Assembly: GCF_963576675.1 (NCBI RefSeq)
Contig: NC_088916.1
Coordinates: forward strand, 89,359,501 to 89,423,500
Reading direction: 5' to 3'
Origin: Euphorbia lathyris
Taxonomy: Eukaryota; Streptophyta; Magnoliopsida; Malpighiales; Euphorbiaceae
DNA length: 64,000 bases
In this document: one piece after another, positions 11,076 through 22,133 of the stretch
Layout: the number at the start of each line of letters is the position of its first letter
Position numbering within the stretch: the first letter of the stretch is position 1
Notes under the pieces: generated by a model
What the model saw: the letters and a program-made list of their open reading frames with translations, nothing else
The model's database searches: none
What the model was told of the DNA's origin: nothing
Translations under genes and position numbers: made by a program

Positions 11076-11273
11076 CTATGGTGGAATTGCTGCCGGAGAG
11101 GCTATGGTGGAAAACTTATATGGAAAATCAAATCCTTCAGCATGTATAGTGTCATCATAATCTTCTTTGTACAAAAGACATGAATAGAAAGCATGCTTAA
11201 ATCTCAAAAGAGATTTCACAGGCAACCTCAATAGAATTTCTGTCACAATCTCCTCCAGTAGCAATATCACCAT
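11076..11273 (-). pseudogene. F-box domain fragment
   Basis: The minus-strand reading starts with LEEIVTEILLRLPVKSLLRF, the first helices of a plant F-box (normally LPxEIVxEILLRLPVKSLLRFKCVCKSW), which binds SKP1/ASK in SCF ubiquitin ligases. The domain breaks off after HAFYSCL and continues into about 30 residues (DYDDTIHAEGFDF...) without the rest of the family's C-terminal FBA or kelch region. No start upstream is better than the methionine at 11273. It lies next to the TPS fragment in the same orientation, inside the duplicated block; probably a pseudogene of an F-box family member. Confidence 0.55.
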
Positions 11274-12051
11274 AGCCTCTTATTCTGTATTTCTTCTTTT
11301 TTCTATCCATTTCGCCTTTATTGTTTTGGCAACCTCATCAACATCTGCGTATCTTAAAAAGTACTCCAGTCAATCCTTTTCTAATATATTAAGTACTGGT
11401 TGTCCTTAAAGACAATGTTCAAGGGGTATTTTTTTCAATAAAGCAGCTGCCCACCAATTAGGTATGTTCATATCAACGTCCTTGCCTTTACCTGCTTTTG
11501 GGAAAAGTCAACGCTCTGGTCCAATCTGGACTGCTCTACAGATGCTGCAGACTACTTTGCCTTCTGATTTTGATTGCATTGGCGAAAGATACTTCATTAG
11601 TAAGGGTGACATGGTAAATCTTGATTTCAGTATGGAGATTATGCAGCCCGTGATAAATGAAATTGTCATCTCGATATTTTTTTAGAAAGGTCCTGATGCA
11701 GTTTTCAAGTGCTTTCTGCAATATCTTCGTGTTTTCCTGACAGATTTGGTAACGTCATATTCTGCTATAGCTTCTCAACAATGTTGAGGTCTTTGACGAT
11801 CCCATTACCATGACTAGGAACTTCATGTAGCTCGTTCTTCAACCCTTCATTAAGAGCTCCATAAAAGTATTACAATGTTTAAACATCTATATTTGTGTAC
11901 ATTAATCCGATCTGTTTCTTGGTTGTTTGACAATTATTCCTGTATATCAGCAGTTTGAGAGGTTTAATTAGCATAAATTCTATTATAAGCCACCCGACTA
12001 ATAAAAAAATGGATGCATATCAATTCATAGAAGATTGTTTTCCACTCACTT
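11274..12051. other. No confident gene; open frames of unknown origin
   Basis: Moderately complex sequence with short open frames on both strands (for example about 11464-11685 plus, and a minus reading containing EVPSHGNGIVKDLNIVEKL near 11790-11860). I recognise no family. The segment 11930-12340 shares blocks with 12720-12935 (CTGTATATCAGCAGTTTGAG; GAAGCATCA..CAGATTTCACATTAATGA), a degraded local duplication. Confidence 0.4.
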
Positions 12052-12273
12052 CTAGGAAGCTTCTGATATTTGATGGGACGCACATGGTTTGAAGAAGCAT
12101 TGTCCTTGAGCTATAAAAGTTTTTAGTTTTGAAAACTTAAATTCTAACAGACTACAAACAATGTCCTTGAGCTTTTTCTTTCCGTCATAACCTGTAGCAA
12201 AAATCACAGCATCACCTTTCAATTCGGAAGCATCAGTATCAGATTTCACATTAATGATAAAATAAAAGTCCAT
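12052..12273 (-). pseudogene. Flavin-containing monooxygenase fragment
   Basis: The minus-strand frame reads ELKGDAVIFATGYDGKKKLKDI, matching the conserved ATG-containing segment (FATGY) of plant flavin-containing monooxygenases, where it lies between the NADP site and the C-terminal part. Family proteins are about 450-530 residues; only about 70 codons survive, the upstream FAD (GxGxxG) and NADP motifs are absent, and the C-terminal tail (FIAQGQCFFKPC...) is not family-like. It lies between F-box and TPS fragments and a more degraded copy follows at 12720-12935. A pseudogene fragment. Confidence 0.55.
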
Positions 12274-13517
12274 ACATTTAAGTGCATTGGTTGTATAGAC
12301 TTTGAATCTAAAAGTCCATACTTTTAGAGATATAAAAGCTACTCGCGAAAACTTCAGTTCTACAAAATATAAAAGCTAAATTGAGCAAGATCGAAAACTT
12401 CATTAGCAATTTTTTTTTATTTATAGCATATTCAATCAATTTAACACCATATCATTCTCAACATGCATCCAGCTAGCACACTATTCACAATATTCAATCA
12501 ATATGGCCCTTCTCATACACTCCCTATTTCATGGAAAACAATCAACCCCTAATATACAAGTATGTTTTTAAATAAAAAAAGATCTTCAGCAAAAGCTTCC
12601 TCTCAATTGATTCTATGCCAGAAGTAAAAATGAACTTATATTCTCTTAACAAATTGATCAATTATTATTTTTTAGGTGCAATAACAACGCCACCATGTTT
12701 TTGTAGGAATTGCTTGTATCCCAATTTCAAGAACAATTAATCATTCCTGTATATCAGCAGTTTGAGCAGTTTAGACAAAAATTAAAATTAGTATGTATCC
12801 ACAAGAATCACAACATGAACTTTCAATTAGGAAGCATCATCATCAGATTTCACATTAATGAAAAAAAAAAAGTCCTTGGTTGTATAAACTTCAAATCTAA
12901 AAGGCATTCAGGAGACATTAAAGATATAAAACTTATCATAACAAAAGAAACATAAACAGACTTGGGGTTTCAATTTCAAGTAATCATATCATCATATGAC
13001 ACATCAAATAGGTTATATATGCCACTCATAAACAAACACACCAGATAGCAACATCTAATAAGAAAAATTAGCAGATCAAGTTTAAAACAAACTTATATAA
13101 GACACTCATAAACAAACACATTTAACAATAGATCTATTGAAATCACCTCCTAAAATTCTTCCCTTTTGGCATAATCATCGTAAAAAAAACCACTATTCGG
13201 AACAAGTAATTAAAGAAAAATTAATAATAATAGATCATCTGTAAACACGTATAATAAGCTAGAGTAGCTGCAAATCTCATTATATCTCCATAATTTCCAT
13301 TAAAACATAAATCCCAACAAAGCAAAAGTGCAAATATTTACCATAAACAATTGTAAGGGGTAGTTCCTTAAGCAAGATAGTTTCCTACAAAAAAAGTTTA
13401 AGACAGAATCAAAATACGTATGGGTTAGTGAGCAACAAAAAAAAAACACATAAGGAAGTTACAATTGCTCAATTTACCTCTAAACAAACACAACTCTTTT
13501 TTGCTAATAATATTGAA
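12274..13517. other. Non-coding, AT-rich
   Basis: No gene. Includes the second, degraded copy of the FMO-adjacent segment (12720-12935). From about 13120 the sequence pairs with 39225 onward (ACAATAGATCTATTGAAATCA, then TTACCATAAACAATTGTAAG in both), marking it as part of the duplicated 10.6-14.1 kb / 37.4-42.2 kb block. Confidence 0.55.
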
Positions 13518-13745
13518 GCAGATAAAGTTATGGAGGTTATTGATCCTGAAGATGATTTTTTAGGGTTCATGACCATCACTTGAAGCTCCTGGTTTCTTTC
13601 TTGAGGAAGGGTTTCTACCGAATTAAGGTTGATTCTGGCTTCATCGGAGATTTACCGGACTGTAGCAGTTACAGATGAGATTCTAAAAGCATGGATGAAT
13701 GCTAACTTCATTGGTTTACATAGATTTGATTATGCCACAGAAGAT
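13518..13745 (+). pseudogene. Trehalose-phosphate synthase (class II) fragment A2
   Basis: Plus-strand reading, across frame changes, gives ADKVMEVIDPEDDF, then SSEIYRTVAVTDEILK and NANFIGLHRFDYA. These match in order the class II TPS segment ADRIMEVINPEDDFVWVHDYH...SSEIYRTLPVREEILRALLNADLIGFHTFDYA. The HDYHLM core is frameshifted and interrupted by a stop (TGA after ATG ACC ATC ACT). It faces the opposite way to fragment A1 2.5 kb to the left. Its sister copy at 39529-39772 is better preserved. Confidence 0.75.
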
Positions 13746-14561
13746 GAACCCTAATCCTAATCGCATAATTGAGATGAGAACATTAGGTAACCCTAATTGC
13801 TATTCCGCGATTGAGAAGAGCAAAGATGTAAGTTCAGTTATATAGGTGATGTCATTCATACATTTCTTGCCCCTCACTGTCAAATTTCACCTACTCCTTG
13901 AAGTTTTAAAGTTCTAAGTTACACCCTCTATTTTTGTCTAATTATCATTAATAATCTCGTATTTTTGTCCAATTGCATTTAATAACTTCTATCTTTATAC
14001 AATGAAATTCAATAACCTCAAAAACTTAAATTGTTCTCTGAAATTTTAAAGATTCATAATTATTTATCTATAAGGTATTTTGGTTTTGACACGTGATGGA
14101 GCGTTTCACTCACTTTTAAAATTTGGACCAAGTATTAGTCTTAAATTCTAGAGGAAATTACATTAAAAATCAGATTTTATTTTTTATTTACATTCATGAA
14201 AATCATTTTTATGCATTTTATCAATGATTTTAAATTTTTAAATATCATAATATCGTAATTTTAATTTTGTTTTGTCAAATTTTCAGTTAGTCACTTGTAG
14301 GAAGAAACACATTTTAAAATAACACAAGATTTGACATTTTGAAAAATTTATTTAAGAAAATGATACACTTGTAAATAATTTATCAATCTTTACTATTGTT
14401 TAATTTACCTCTTTAACGCAAGAAAAAAAAAATCATGTAAAGATTTCATTTCCATTTGTTTTTTCTTTCTGGTATGTTAAGGTCTCATATTTATTTTAAT
14501 GAGTAATATCAGGCGAATATAAGCTTGTCATGTGACATTTATGAAAAAGAGAACATGTAGC
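13746..14561. other. Non-coding duplicated flank
   Basis: Starts with telobox-like AACCCTAATCCTAATC sequence typical of plant 5' leaders, shared with 39775-39800. The part from 14064 (TATCTATAAG.TATTTTGGTTTTGACAC) recurs at 26232 and, with insertions, near 41560-42210. No gene. Confidence 0.55.
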
Positions 14562-14720
14562 GTCTTCAAAATTAATAACCTCCATAACTTGATATGAAAA
14601 ATTTATTAGCACAAAAGTATGCTTGCCACAACAACTTGTCAAAAATCATCAAGCCACATACTGAATCTCCATTATTGTTTCCATGACCACCATCTTAATC
14701 TCCTTGCTTTGGGTTTTCAT
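14562..14720 (-). pseudogene. Trehalose-phosphate synthase-related fragment A3
   Basis: Minus-strand reading contains DKLLWQAYFCANKFF, corresponding to the class II TPS segment around FNRSLWQAYVSVNKIF, preceded by VVNENPKQGD and NNNGDSVCG that are shared with the fragments at 27330 and 37660. Short, with a stop after KQGD. It defines the same pseudogene family. Confidence 0.55.
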
Positions 14721-15489
14721 TAACTACTGACAAATGAAAGTAGTGAACAAAAGAAGGATATCATTATTTTCATCACATTTATTAAAGTTATTGGTTTAGT
14801 TTTCAAAATATATGCTAGTCCTACATTTATATTACCACAACTTAAATGACAGTCAAAGATAAACATAAACACATATACTATGTTGTACAAAAACTCTTCT
14901 TCTTTAGAGTGTCCTCGTTTCGTCTTCGTTTTCGTTTCCGTTTCTTTTTAGAAATAAGGTTTTCATGTGTCCATTTCCATTTTTTTTGCAACAATGCTCA
15001 TCTATAAATTCACTCTCTTTATGGAGGCTATAAGACTCTCAGAACCACCATAGGAAAACCTGCCCCCGCTAGCTAATATAGAAAGTAATTCCTGACTAAC
15101 AGTAATCTCTATGTGAATCTCTTCCCGACAAGCCAGAACGAATCAATGAACCATGCATTTTATAGTCTTATTTTTACACTGATAAAATAATTAATTTATT
15201 TTAATATGACAATTAATTAAATGGAATTGTAATTGGTTATAAACAAATAAAGTTTTCAAACTATAAATTCAATTGAATTCGAAGACTGTTATTTTTCACA
15301 AATATTATAATTATATTTATAGTTACAAAGAGTTTTTTTTTAGAGTTACAAAACAATTAATTAGTTTTCAAGTAAGCATATAATCATAGATGATTTGTAA
15401 TATAATTAGTTTTCTTGCCCCTTACTCTCAAATTTCACCTACTCCCTAAAGTTTTGAAGTTCTATAGGTGTTGTCATTCATATAATTAT
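14721..15489. other. Non-coding flank of the LINE insertion
   Basis: AT-rich, with CGTTTC/CGTCTTC pyrimidine repeats at 14915-14955 also seen, in related form, at 27925-27955 and 28370-28460. The last 80 bases (CTTGCCCCTTACTCTCAAATTTCACCTACTCC) are a copy of 13866-13900, so the LINE landed in another copy of the duplicated block. Confidence 0.55.
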
Positions 15490-15494
15490 CATTG

Positions 15495-16640
15495 AATATT
15501 CAGCAAGGTATTTATAATGAGGGACTCAATTTTTGTAAACAGTCTATTATCGGATGTATCATTGTTTCTAAAGGGGAATCTCCTTGGAAACAACCGGATT
15601 TGAAATCCAAACTTTCCTCTATTTGGGGTTGCTCTCCCAATTGGAAACTGATTTCTTTGGGCAGGGGTTTCTATCACATCATTCTCCCACTTGTCAATGT
15701 TCTCCAATCTGTTTAGGGTCGTGGAGCCATTGCACTTAAGCTTGGAATTCTGCGCCTCATTCCTTGGAGTCTAGGATTTAATCCAGATTCTTATCAATCC
15801 ACTTCTGCTCAAGTCTGGGTCAGATTTTACAACCTTCCATGGGAGTTCTGGGATAAGGGGATAATGACAAGCATTGTAAGAGGGGTAGGTGTACCATTTT
15901 GTTTTGATAAGAACATAGTTGATGGTGAATTGGGTCATTATGCATCGATTTTGATAAATGTTGAACTTTCTAAAGAAGTTCAATATAGACTTAGGGTGGA
16001 CATTGATACCTCCATGCATTGGGTTTCCCTTGAATATGAAAGGCTCCCTGATTTATGCTCAATCTGTCATTCAATTGGTCATTCTACAGGAGCTTGTAGG
16101 AGGAACCTTCGTCGTGAGGATCATGTTGAGCTCAAACAAAGGGAAGGCAAACAAAAGGTGAGATCTCCAGAACCTTGAGGTAGATCCATCACTCGGGTTT
16201 GGAAGAAAAAGCAAGGATGTCACACGGAAACTGGTGAGTCATCTAAAGGGGAACTATCTAAAAGAGAAGTTGATAATCATAAAGACTATGAGCCACAAAT
16301 GGTGCTTCATAGCTCAGTGAAGAATAGTGAGCCAATTTTGGCTTCTAACTCTGACTCGGCCCCGTCTTCTCCTACTCATGGTTTTCCTTCCTATCAACTT
16401 GATAAGGAATTGGCTAGCATGGGTTGGCATATTTTCCCTCCTGATCCCCAAGTTTCAGAATTACAAAACTTGCAAATAATAGACTCTGGAAATAATGACA
16501 ATTTGCAGGTAGCAAGAATTGATGATCCAGAGGATAAAACATGGTCTAAGGTCCAGAAGAGGAGAAAACACAAAGAAAATTCCATTCCTTTTGAGGTCAA
16601 TGGTAAACAGCATAGCAAGCCGCCTGTGCAGTTTCAATAA
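15495..16640 (+). pseudogene. LINE ORF1 (DUF4283 + CCHC zinc knuckle), broken
   Basis: The reading begins CKQSIIGC..KGESPW and PDLKSKLSSIWG, then NWKLISLGRGFYHIIL (DUF4283 core), stop at about 15715, then LGFNPDSYQSTSAQVWVRFY and LPWEFWDKGI, and LSKEVQYRLRVDID. A complete CX2CX4HX4C knuckle follows at about 16050-16095 (CSICHSIGHSTGAC). After a stop near 16178 a Ser/Gln-rich tail runs to 16640 with WSKVQKRRK near its end. The protein coats LINE RNA. Two stops split it into three pieces. Its end overlaps the beginning of ORF2 by a few bases, the usual tight ORF1/ORF2 junction. Confidence 0.8.
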
Positions 16641-16725
16641 TTGTGCTATTTTGGAATTGTAGGGGCATCGGTAATGATCGCACACAACGAGCCCTGAAAC
16701 TTTTGTTCCAACAACACCGTCCTGA
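16637..16725 (+). pseudogene. LINE ORF2, N-terminal endonuclease part before the CACTA insertion
   Basis: Reads LFWNCRGIGNDRTQRALK, the first beta-strand and helix of the APE-type endonuclease (family pattern SWNCRGLG). The frame stops being coding at the CACTA border after the codons for RPD. It resumes on the other side of the insertion with ILCLAEPL, matching the family's PDIVFLxETK pattern, once one copy of the TGA target duplication is removed. Confidence 0.85.
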
Positions 16726-16741
16726 CACTACAAGAAAATCG

Positions 16742-17235
16742 CTTTTTGGCAACGCATCATGTCATTGCGTAAAATAGTTTTAGCAACGACAAATGCTTTT
16801 TCGCAACGACCGGCGCCTATTACAATAAACTTCGTTACTAAAGATTTCTGCAACGACTTTGTTGTCGTTGCCAAACCGTCAGCTTTGGCAACGACACGCG
16901 TGTTGCCAAATTTGTAAGCTCGAAACGAAGATAAAATATGTCTTTTATAACAACTATGACGCTGCTATATATGCTAAACTTCAGCAACAAAGACTATCGT
17001 TGCCATATATTAGTCTTTGGCTATGTGTTATGTTGTTGCCATAGAGTATAAATTTCAGCAACAACCAATGTCGTTGCTATATATATGGAAACTTTGGCAA
17101 CAATATACGGCATTGCCATATATATCGATATGTAGCTACAACGAATGGCGTTGCCATATATGTTTTATTTTACAACAACTTTGTCGTTGCCATATATGTT
17201 TTATTTTACAACAACTTTGTCGTTGCCATATATTA
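16742..17235. repeat. CACTA left subterminal repeats
   Basis: At least a dozen direct and inverted copies of GGCAACGAC / GTCGTTGCC spaced 25-45 bp apart. They include a near-perfect 44-bp tandem pair at about 17140-17232 (GTCGTTGCCATATATG, then TTTTATTTTACAACAACTTT). Such arrays bind the element's DNA-binding accessory protein in En/Spm. Confidence 0.8.
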
Positions 17236-17757
17236 TGGTTTTTGTTTTTTTTAATGAGATCCATCCATATGATGTTCCTGCTTTTTGATAATACTGCATA
17301 TGAAATAAATATCAGAAATAATACGATACGTACCCATTACCACAAATTGGAAAACAACAATTATATATAAGAGAAAACTACTTAGTTACCCATCATAAGT
17401 TACCAAATCAACATGGGTTCTTTACATAAACAAATGACATCTAATTCTAAGAAATTTCAAAATTAGCAAAAAGCTTGAGTATGAATTTCACAGAAATTCA
17501 AAGCCACAAGTTCATTAACTACACAAAAAAAAGTGGTCTATTTTCTCAAGCATGGATTCCTCTTTGTACTTCACTTCCATTCGTGATAATTATCTATCAT
17601 TATGAAACTCCATCCTACATAAGAAAATGAAAAGAACAGAGGATAAGCAAAATATTTTTAAGAGATTGAAAATGAACATGGCTGCAAAATAGTTACTAAT
17701 ATATGCAAATAAAAAAGAATTGTAAGTTCATTATAAATACCTATTTGACCATTTTTA

Positions 17758-18186
17758 TCATTTCCATAAGTTCATTATAATGCATCTTTGTTGTGCTTTA
17801 TATTCTTCCATTTTCTTCCCACTTGCTTCTTTAAACTCTTCCATTTGCTTCTTGTTTGCTTCTAGCTCATTTTGCAGATAAGTACTCTGATTTTGACTTC
17901 CTTCTAGCTCCCTTTGTAGATGTGTAATCTGATTTTGACTCTCTTCTAGCTCACTTTTTAGAACAGTGATCTGATCTTGTTGTTTGCGAATGTTTTGTTG
18001 TTCTTGCTACAATCTTGATCTAATCGAGCCACCATATCCACTGCCTTTTCCTCGAGTGTGGCCAGATCTTAGGTTAAGTACATGAAGCAACATTTCTTCT
18101 TGTGTTTGAGGACGGGTTTCCTCCCCTTTAGGTTCTTTGTCCTTGTCTTGCACAAGTTGATGGAGTTGTTCCTTCAAAAAATTCAT
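17758..18186 (-). pseudogene. TNP1/Ptta (En/Spm) transposase-accessory C-terminus, one stop
   Basis: Minus-strand frame from an ATG at 18186. It reads LKEQLHQLVQ, then TRPQTQEEMLLHVL and LRSGHTRGKGSGYGG, the conserved C-terminal motif of plant En/Spm (Ptta) proteins (family pattern VLGxRSGYxRGxGxGP). A TAG at about 18007 follows, then about 80 codons of heptad-rich coiled coil containing two diverged copies of LKSELEESQNQITHLQ-like repeats, and a stop at 17758. Family members use the coiled coil to multimerise on the subterminal repeats. The single stop breaks the protein just before the coiled coil; the N-terminal DNA-binding part is only weakly represented upstream. Confidence 0.7.
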
Positions 18187-18734
18187 TAAGTTGAGTTTTC
18201 AGTATGCATTTAACTTTGATAGAATAAGATTCAAAAGTAGCAGTAGCCATACCAGAATATTAACATGAGCCAAATTCATTTAACTTACATGTACTTCATT
18301 TAACTTACATGTACTTTTTTTAGAGCTGTTAAAAATATTTAAAGCATGTCTTAACAGAAAATTGCAGGACTCTGTAATAACTGAGTTGTGTGCAAAGCAA
18401 AAAAAAAAGCATGTCTTAATGTTACCTATCAAAGGAGGAAGAAGAAGGATAATTAACAGTTTATTGAAGTGCTGTTGTTAAAAAGATTGTTGGCAGCTGT
18501 CCTTGCTGAGCTATCTTGTAACTGTTTTTATGACCTCAGAAGTATTAAAAGGTCATGCATATTAATCTAGTTCATAATAGTGTTCTTCCTCTTACCTCTG
18601 AACTTCTCTTTATCAATTATTCACTATTAATCTAGTTAATATAACACTTACAGAAAATTGCAGATTCATACACAACTGAGTTTTATAGTTTCAGAATTTA
18701 AGGTTGCATTAGATCATTTAAAGCAAAAAAGGGG

Positions 18735-19177
18735 CAGAATTACCTTGATCATTTCTAGGTTGCACTGGATCATTGTTTGCATTTTCTTCATTTGTAGGAC
18801 TATGGGTATTAGAGCCCATATCATCCATATCATTATCAGTTTCCACAATGCGTAGAGGATCACTGTGAATAGAGGTCACATGAGTTCTTATTCCACCTTC
18901 AGTGTTTTGAGTTCTTGTTCCACCTTCAGTGTTTCTTACTATCTTTTGATTGACCTTGTACTACCCTATTGACATTGTTTCTTTTTCCATCTTCAGTCGT
19001 CTTCCTTATTACCTTATGACATCGTCCTCCCATATTTGCATTTCCACCCCAGTGCTCTTCTTTGATATCTTTGTTTGACTTTGAACCACCATATCTACAT
19101 TCAAAAATAAAAAGATAGAAGCTATTAAAACTTGAAGCAAACGGGAATAAAGAAAAATGAGAAACAGCTCTGTACAT
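18735..19177 (-). pseudogene. Upstream exon remnants of the CACTA accessory gene
   Basis: Minus-strand readings rich in polar residues: IVETDNDMDDMGSN and NEENANNDPVQPRNDQ at about 18740-18870, and GGSKSNKDIKEEHWGGNANM further upstream (18930-19095), preceded by a TTTGAATGTAG acceptor-like site. A 28-bp direct repeat (GAGTTCTTxTTCCACCTTCAGTGTTTT) at 18883-18938 separates the two frames. Composition fits the acidic/low-complexity N-terminal part of Ptta proteins, and position and strand fit the gene at 17758-18186. I cannot join the exons with confidence. Confidence 0.4.
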
Positions 19178-20029
19178 TAATGAAAATCATGAATAATAAG
19201 CAGAGAAACATGTCTGAATATTATATGAAAAGCACAGAAAACCACACTTAAGACAATTCTGTTTACATGAAACAGCATTTTTACGGTTCCTTAAATTAAG
19301 AAATTACCCTACTGATTATTGTATAAAAACTGTACTTTTCAATCCCTTAAAATTAGCAATTACCCTAGCTGATTATTTGTATAAAAACAGCAATATCGAG
19401 CATTCACAAACAAAGTGATGAAGTATGTTTTTTTCAACAAGACTAGAATTTTGAAAAACTCCTTGGAGATTCATTACAAGAGACCTATACTAATTGCAAG
19501 TATTAGTATTCTTAACATGAAGTTTAAATTCAGAAACAAAACTCTAACATTAAAAAATAACTTTCACAAAGTACAAGTTATAGTACCTGTTTGCTTAATT
19601 CAAATATGCCTGAATTCGAAAACTCCACAACTGTTGGTTTATATCAAGATGAAGAAAGAAATCTACATCAAATCACGTCTATAGCAAATCACCTAATTAA
19701 ACAAAAAGAGCTTTAACAAAAAAGAGCTATTCTATTAAGTAGGAAAATATAAAAAGAAACTAGGAGCCTTTCTCACTCTTAAGCAAAAGTAAGCATCCCA
19801 CTTTAGCATATTAAACTCATAATCAACGGATACATTAATTTATTTTTATTCTAGTTAGCCAAGGATACCCACTTGTAAGTATAATATAACCTCATACTTC
19901 ATGGCAAGTATATGGATTCAAATTGATAAATAATGTAGACTATTTTAAGATTTCCGATGAAGAAGCCATTAAAAAAATCCAAAAGAAGGGACTTTTTAAA
20001 TGTGACAATATAACAAAGGGTTAAGTGAC

Positions 20030-20262
20030 CAAAATACACCTAAAGTTTTCTAAAAGGTAATTTAGTCTCAACGTATAAAATGGTATCAATTTAGCCTCAA
20101 TGTTTAGAAAATGACACCAATTTAGGCTCAAAGTTTACAGAATAGTATAATTAAAAGCCTCGGTAAGCCTAAATTGGTACCATTTTATAAACGGTGAGCC
20201 TAAATTAGTACCATTTTATACATTAGTCCTAAATTGATACTTCCCAAAAAAACACCTTGGTA
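20030..20262. repeat. Foldback repeat inside the CACTA
   Basis: Left arm (AATTTAGTCTCAACGTATAAAATGGTATC and following) is the approximate inverse of the right arm (ACCATTTTATACATTAGTCCTAAATTGATAC), with two internal half-repeats. It looks like a small MITE inserted in the CACTA; related degenerate copies lie near 8270-8340 and 9090-9130. Target duplication not determined. Confidence 0.5.
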
Positions 20263-21199
20263 CCTTATACCTATAACAAAAGCACACAGTTGAATGCTTC
20301 AATTCAGAAAACACAGAATAACTTCACAAAACACATTAGGCCTTATTAACATTTCATTCTAACATACACAGAACAACTATCTTATTTTTGTTCATTGGAA
20401 AGTGAATAAACATTAGTACTTTTTTTTTTCTCCAATTTGAACGCAAATAATGACATCAAAGACAATAGAAATTTGTGAAATTGCAATCTTAAATTTGGGA
20501 CTAGAAATTCGCTAAAAAATTACTGAGCTACAGTAGAAGTCTCAGGCACGTAACTAGAAAAAGAATTAGGACGAGTCCATGCTTGATGAATGCACTTAAT
20601 AAATTAATGGTTTTACGTTTCAACAACCTTTTAATTAAATAGGACAACTGCATTCTTATCAAGAGTATGGCCACTTATACACAAAACATGCATCTTATAG
20701 ATTCAAGAACCAATCTAGTTTACATAATCAATACTGAACAACAAACCTAGATAATTAGGGTTCAACCTAAAACTCACTCTCACATAATTCAAAATTGAAA
20801 AGAATCACATTATATCAAGCTGAAGTGACATGGACTATTATTTAGTTTTGAATTGATAGAAACCAAAGGCATGTAAACAGTGTAAACGACAGCAAAATGC
20901 AACACACAAATGGCACAAACTTGAAGCATCAAAATCACAGTCCTTAGAGAAACCAAAACATAACAAAAATTCTAATAAACCCAAAATAAAAAATAATAAT
21001 CTCCCATTATACCCATCCCAATTAACAACCTTCGAATGAACCCTATACTCCCAGCACTCGTAATACTCTATGCGTAAAATAGATCCTTCAACTGAGCTAT
21101 CTAGTTAGTGTAATCTATATTAAGAAGACAGAAAATAAACTAGAGAGAAGCAAAATAGAGAATACCTAGACTGACAGAGAGAAGCAGCAAACTGACAAA

Positions 21200-21400
21200 G
21201 TATCTTAACAGGGTCTGGTGGAAAGGAGTCGGCCTCGAGGTAAGCTGGAAAGCGACGGCGCCGGCACCGGGGAGAGCTTGCAAGCGCCGGCGTCGGGAGG
21301 GCTGCAAAGCGTCGGAGTCTGGAGGGCTAGAAAGCGCCGGAGTTGGGAGGCAGAAGGAATTGGGGATTTTAGGGAATGGTGCGCAATAGAATGAGGGAAA
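21200..21400 (-). repeat. GC-rich leader with about 25-bp tandem repeats
   Basis: Three to four copies of a 25-bp unit of the form GGGAGGGCTGCAAAGCGTCGGAGT at 21265-21345, in a window otherwise about one-third GC. It lies upstream (minus orientation) of the CACTA accessory gene and next to the right subterminal array, so it is probably that gene's transcribed leader or promoter-proximal CpG-rich block. Confidence 0.45.
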
Positions 21401-21479
21401 TTAGGGTGACTTGGCTTTTATATTTTCTATTAATTTTTATTTTATTTTATTTTTTTAGGAAATTTTTTTTATTTTTTTA

Positions 21480-22115
21480 ATTAGAAAAAAAAACTCTTGT
21501 GCAACAATCGAATTGTAGCGAAATAATTTAATTAAACGCAACGCCAAATCTTTGCTACTAAATATCATAACATTTATAGTAACAACAATGTTGTAGCTAA
21601 AATTGGCCAAAATTTTCAAAAATCCACGCCACACAAAATTTTTGGAGGGAATTTTAGATATATTCAGCAGCGACATAGAGGTTCATTTTGAAAGTTCATT
21701 TTAAGCAACGACAAGCTTTTGTAGCTATACGTGTTAGTTCAGTTTACTCTTTCATTAGCTTAACAAATGTGTTTAGTAACAACGACTTACGTAGCCAAAA
21801 TGTTTAATTTACCGCAACGACATGAATATGTTGATATAAATATGCCAATATTTATAGCCACTACAAAGCTTCGTTGCTGTAAAAGATGATATTTCTGGCA
21901 ACGACTGGTTGTTGTTGCTATAAATCTTATATTTATAGCAACGTAGACCTTGTTGCCAAAGTCAAGGCCTTTTCTCCTTAGATTTCGTTTGGCCAATATT
22001 TTTGGCCGAGATTTATAGTAACGATATCTGGCAACGACATAAGCTGAATTGTTGCGAAAGTAACTTTTTTGCAACGAAATTTGCTTGTCGTTGCAAAAAC
22101 TTGTTGCCAAAAAAC
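21480..22115. repeat. CACTA right subterminal repeats
   Basis: Repeated AGCAACGAC / GTCGTTGC and AACAACGA motifs in both orientations between 21500 and 22110, mirror to the left array. Confidence 0.75.
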
Positions 22116-22133
22116 AATTTTCTTGTAGTGTGA

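Larger units (their letters stand above)
16726..22130. mobile_element. Non-autonomous CACTA (En/Spm) transposon, 5405 bp
   Basis: Left end CACTACAAGAAAATCGC, right end its inverse (ATTTTCTTGTAGTG), the first 14 bases identical. The 3-bp target duplication TGA lies at 16723-16725 and 22131-22133, the CACTA hallmark. Both subterminal regions are packed with GTTGCC / GGCAACGAC motifs. No TNP2-type transposase (DDE) is present; a broken TNP1/Ptta-type gene lies on the minus strand. It must have been mobilised in trans. Removal restores the LINE endonuclease frame, so insertion post-dates the LINE. Confidence 0.95.
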
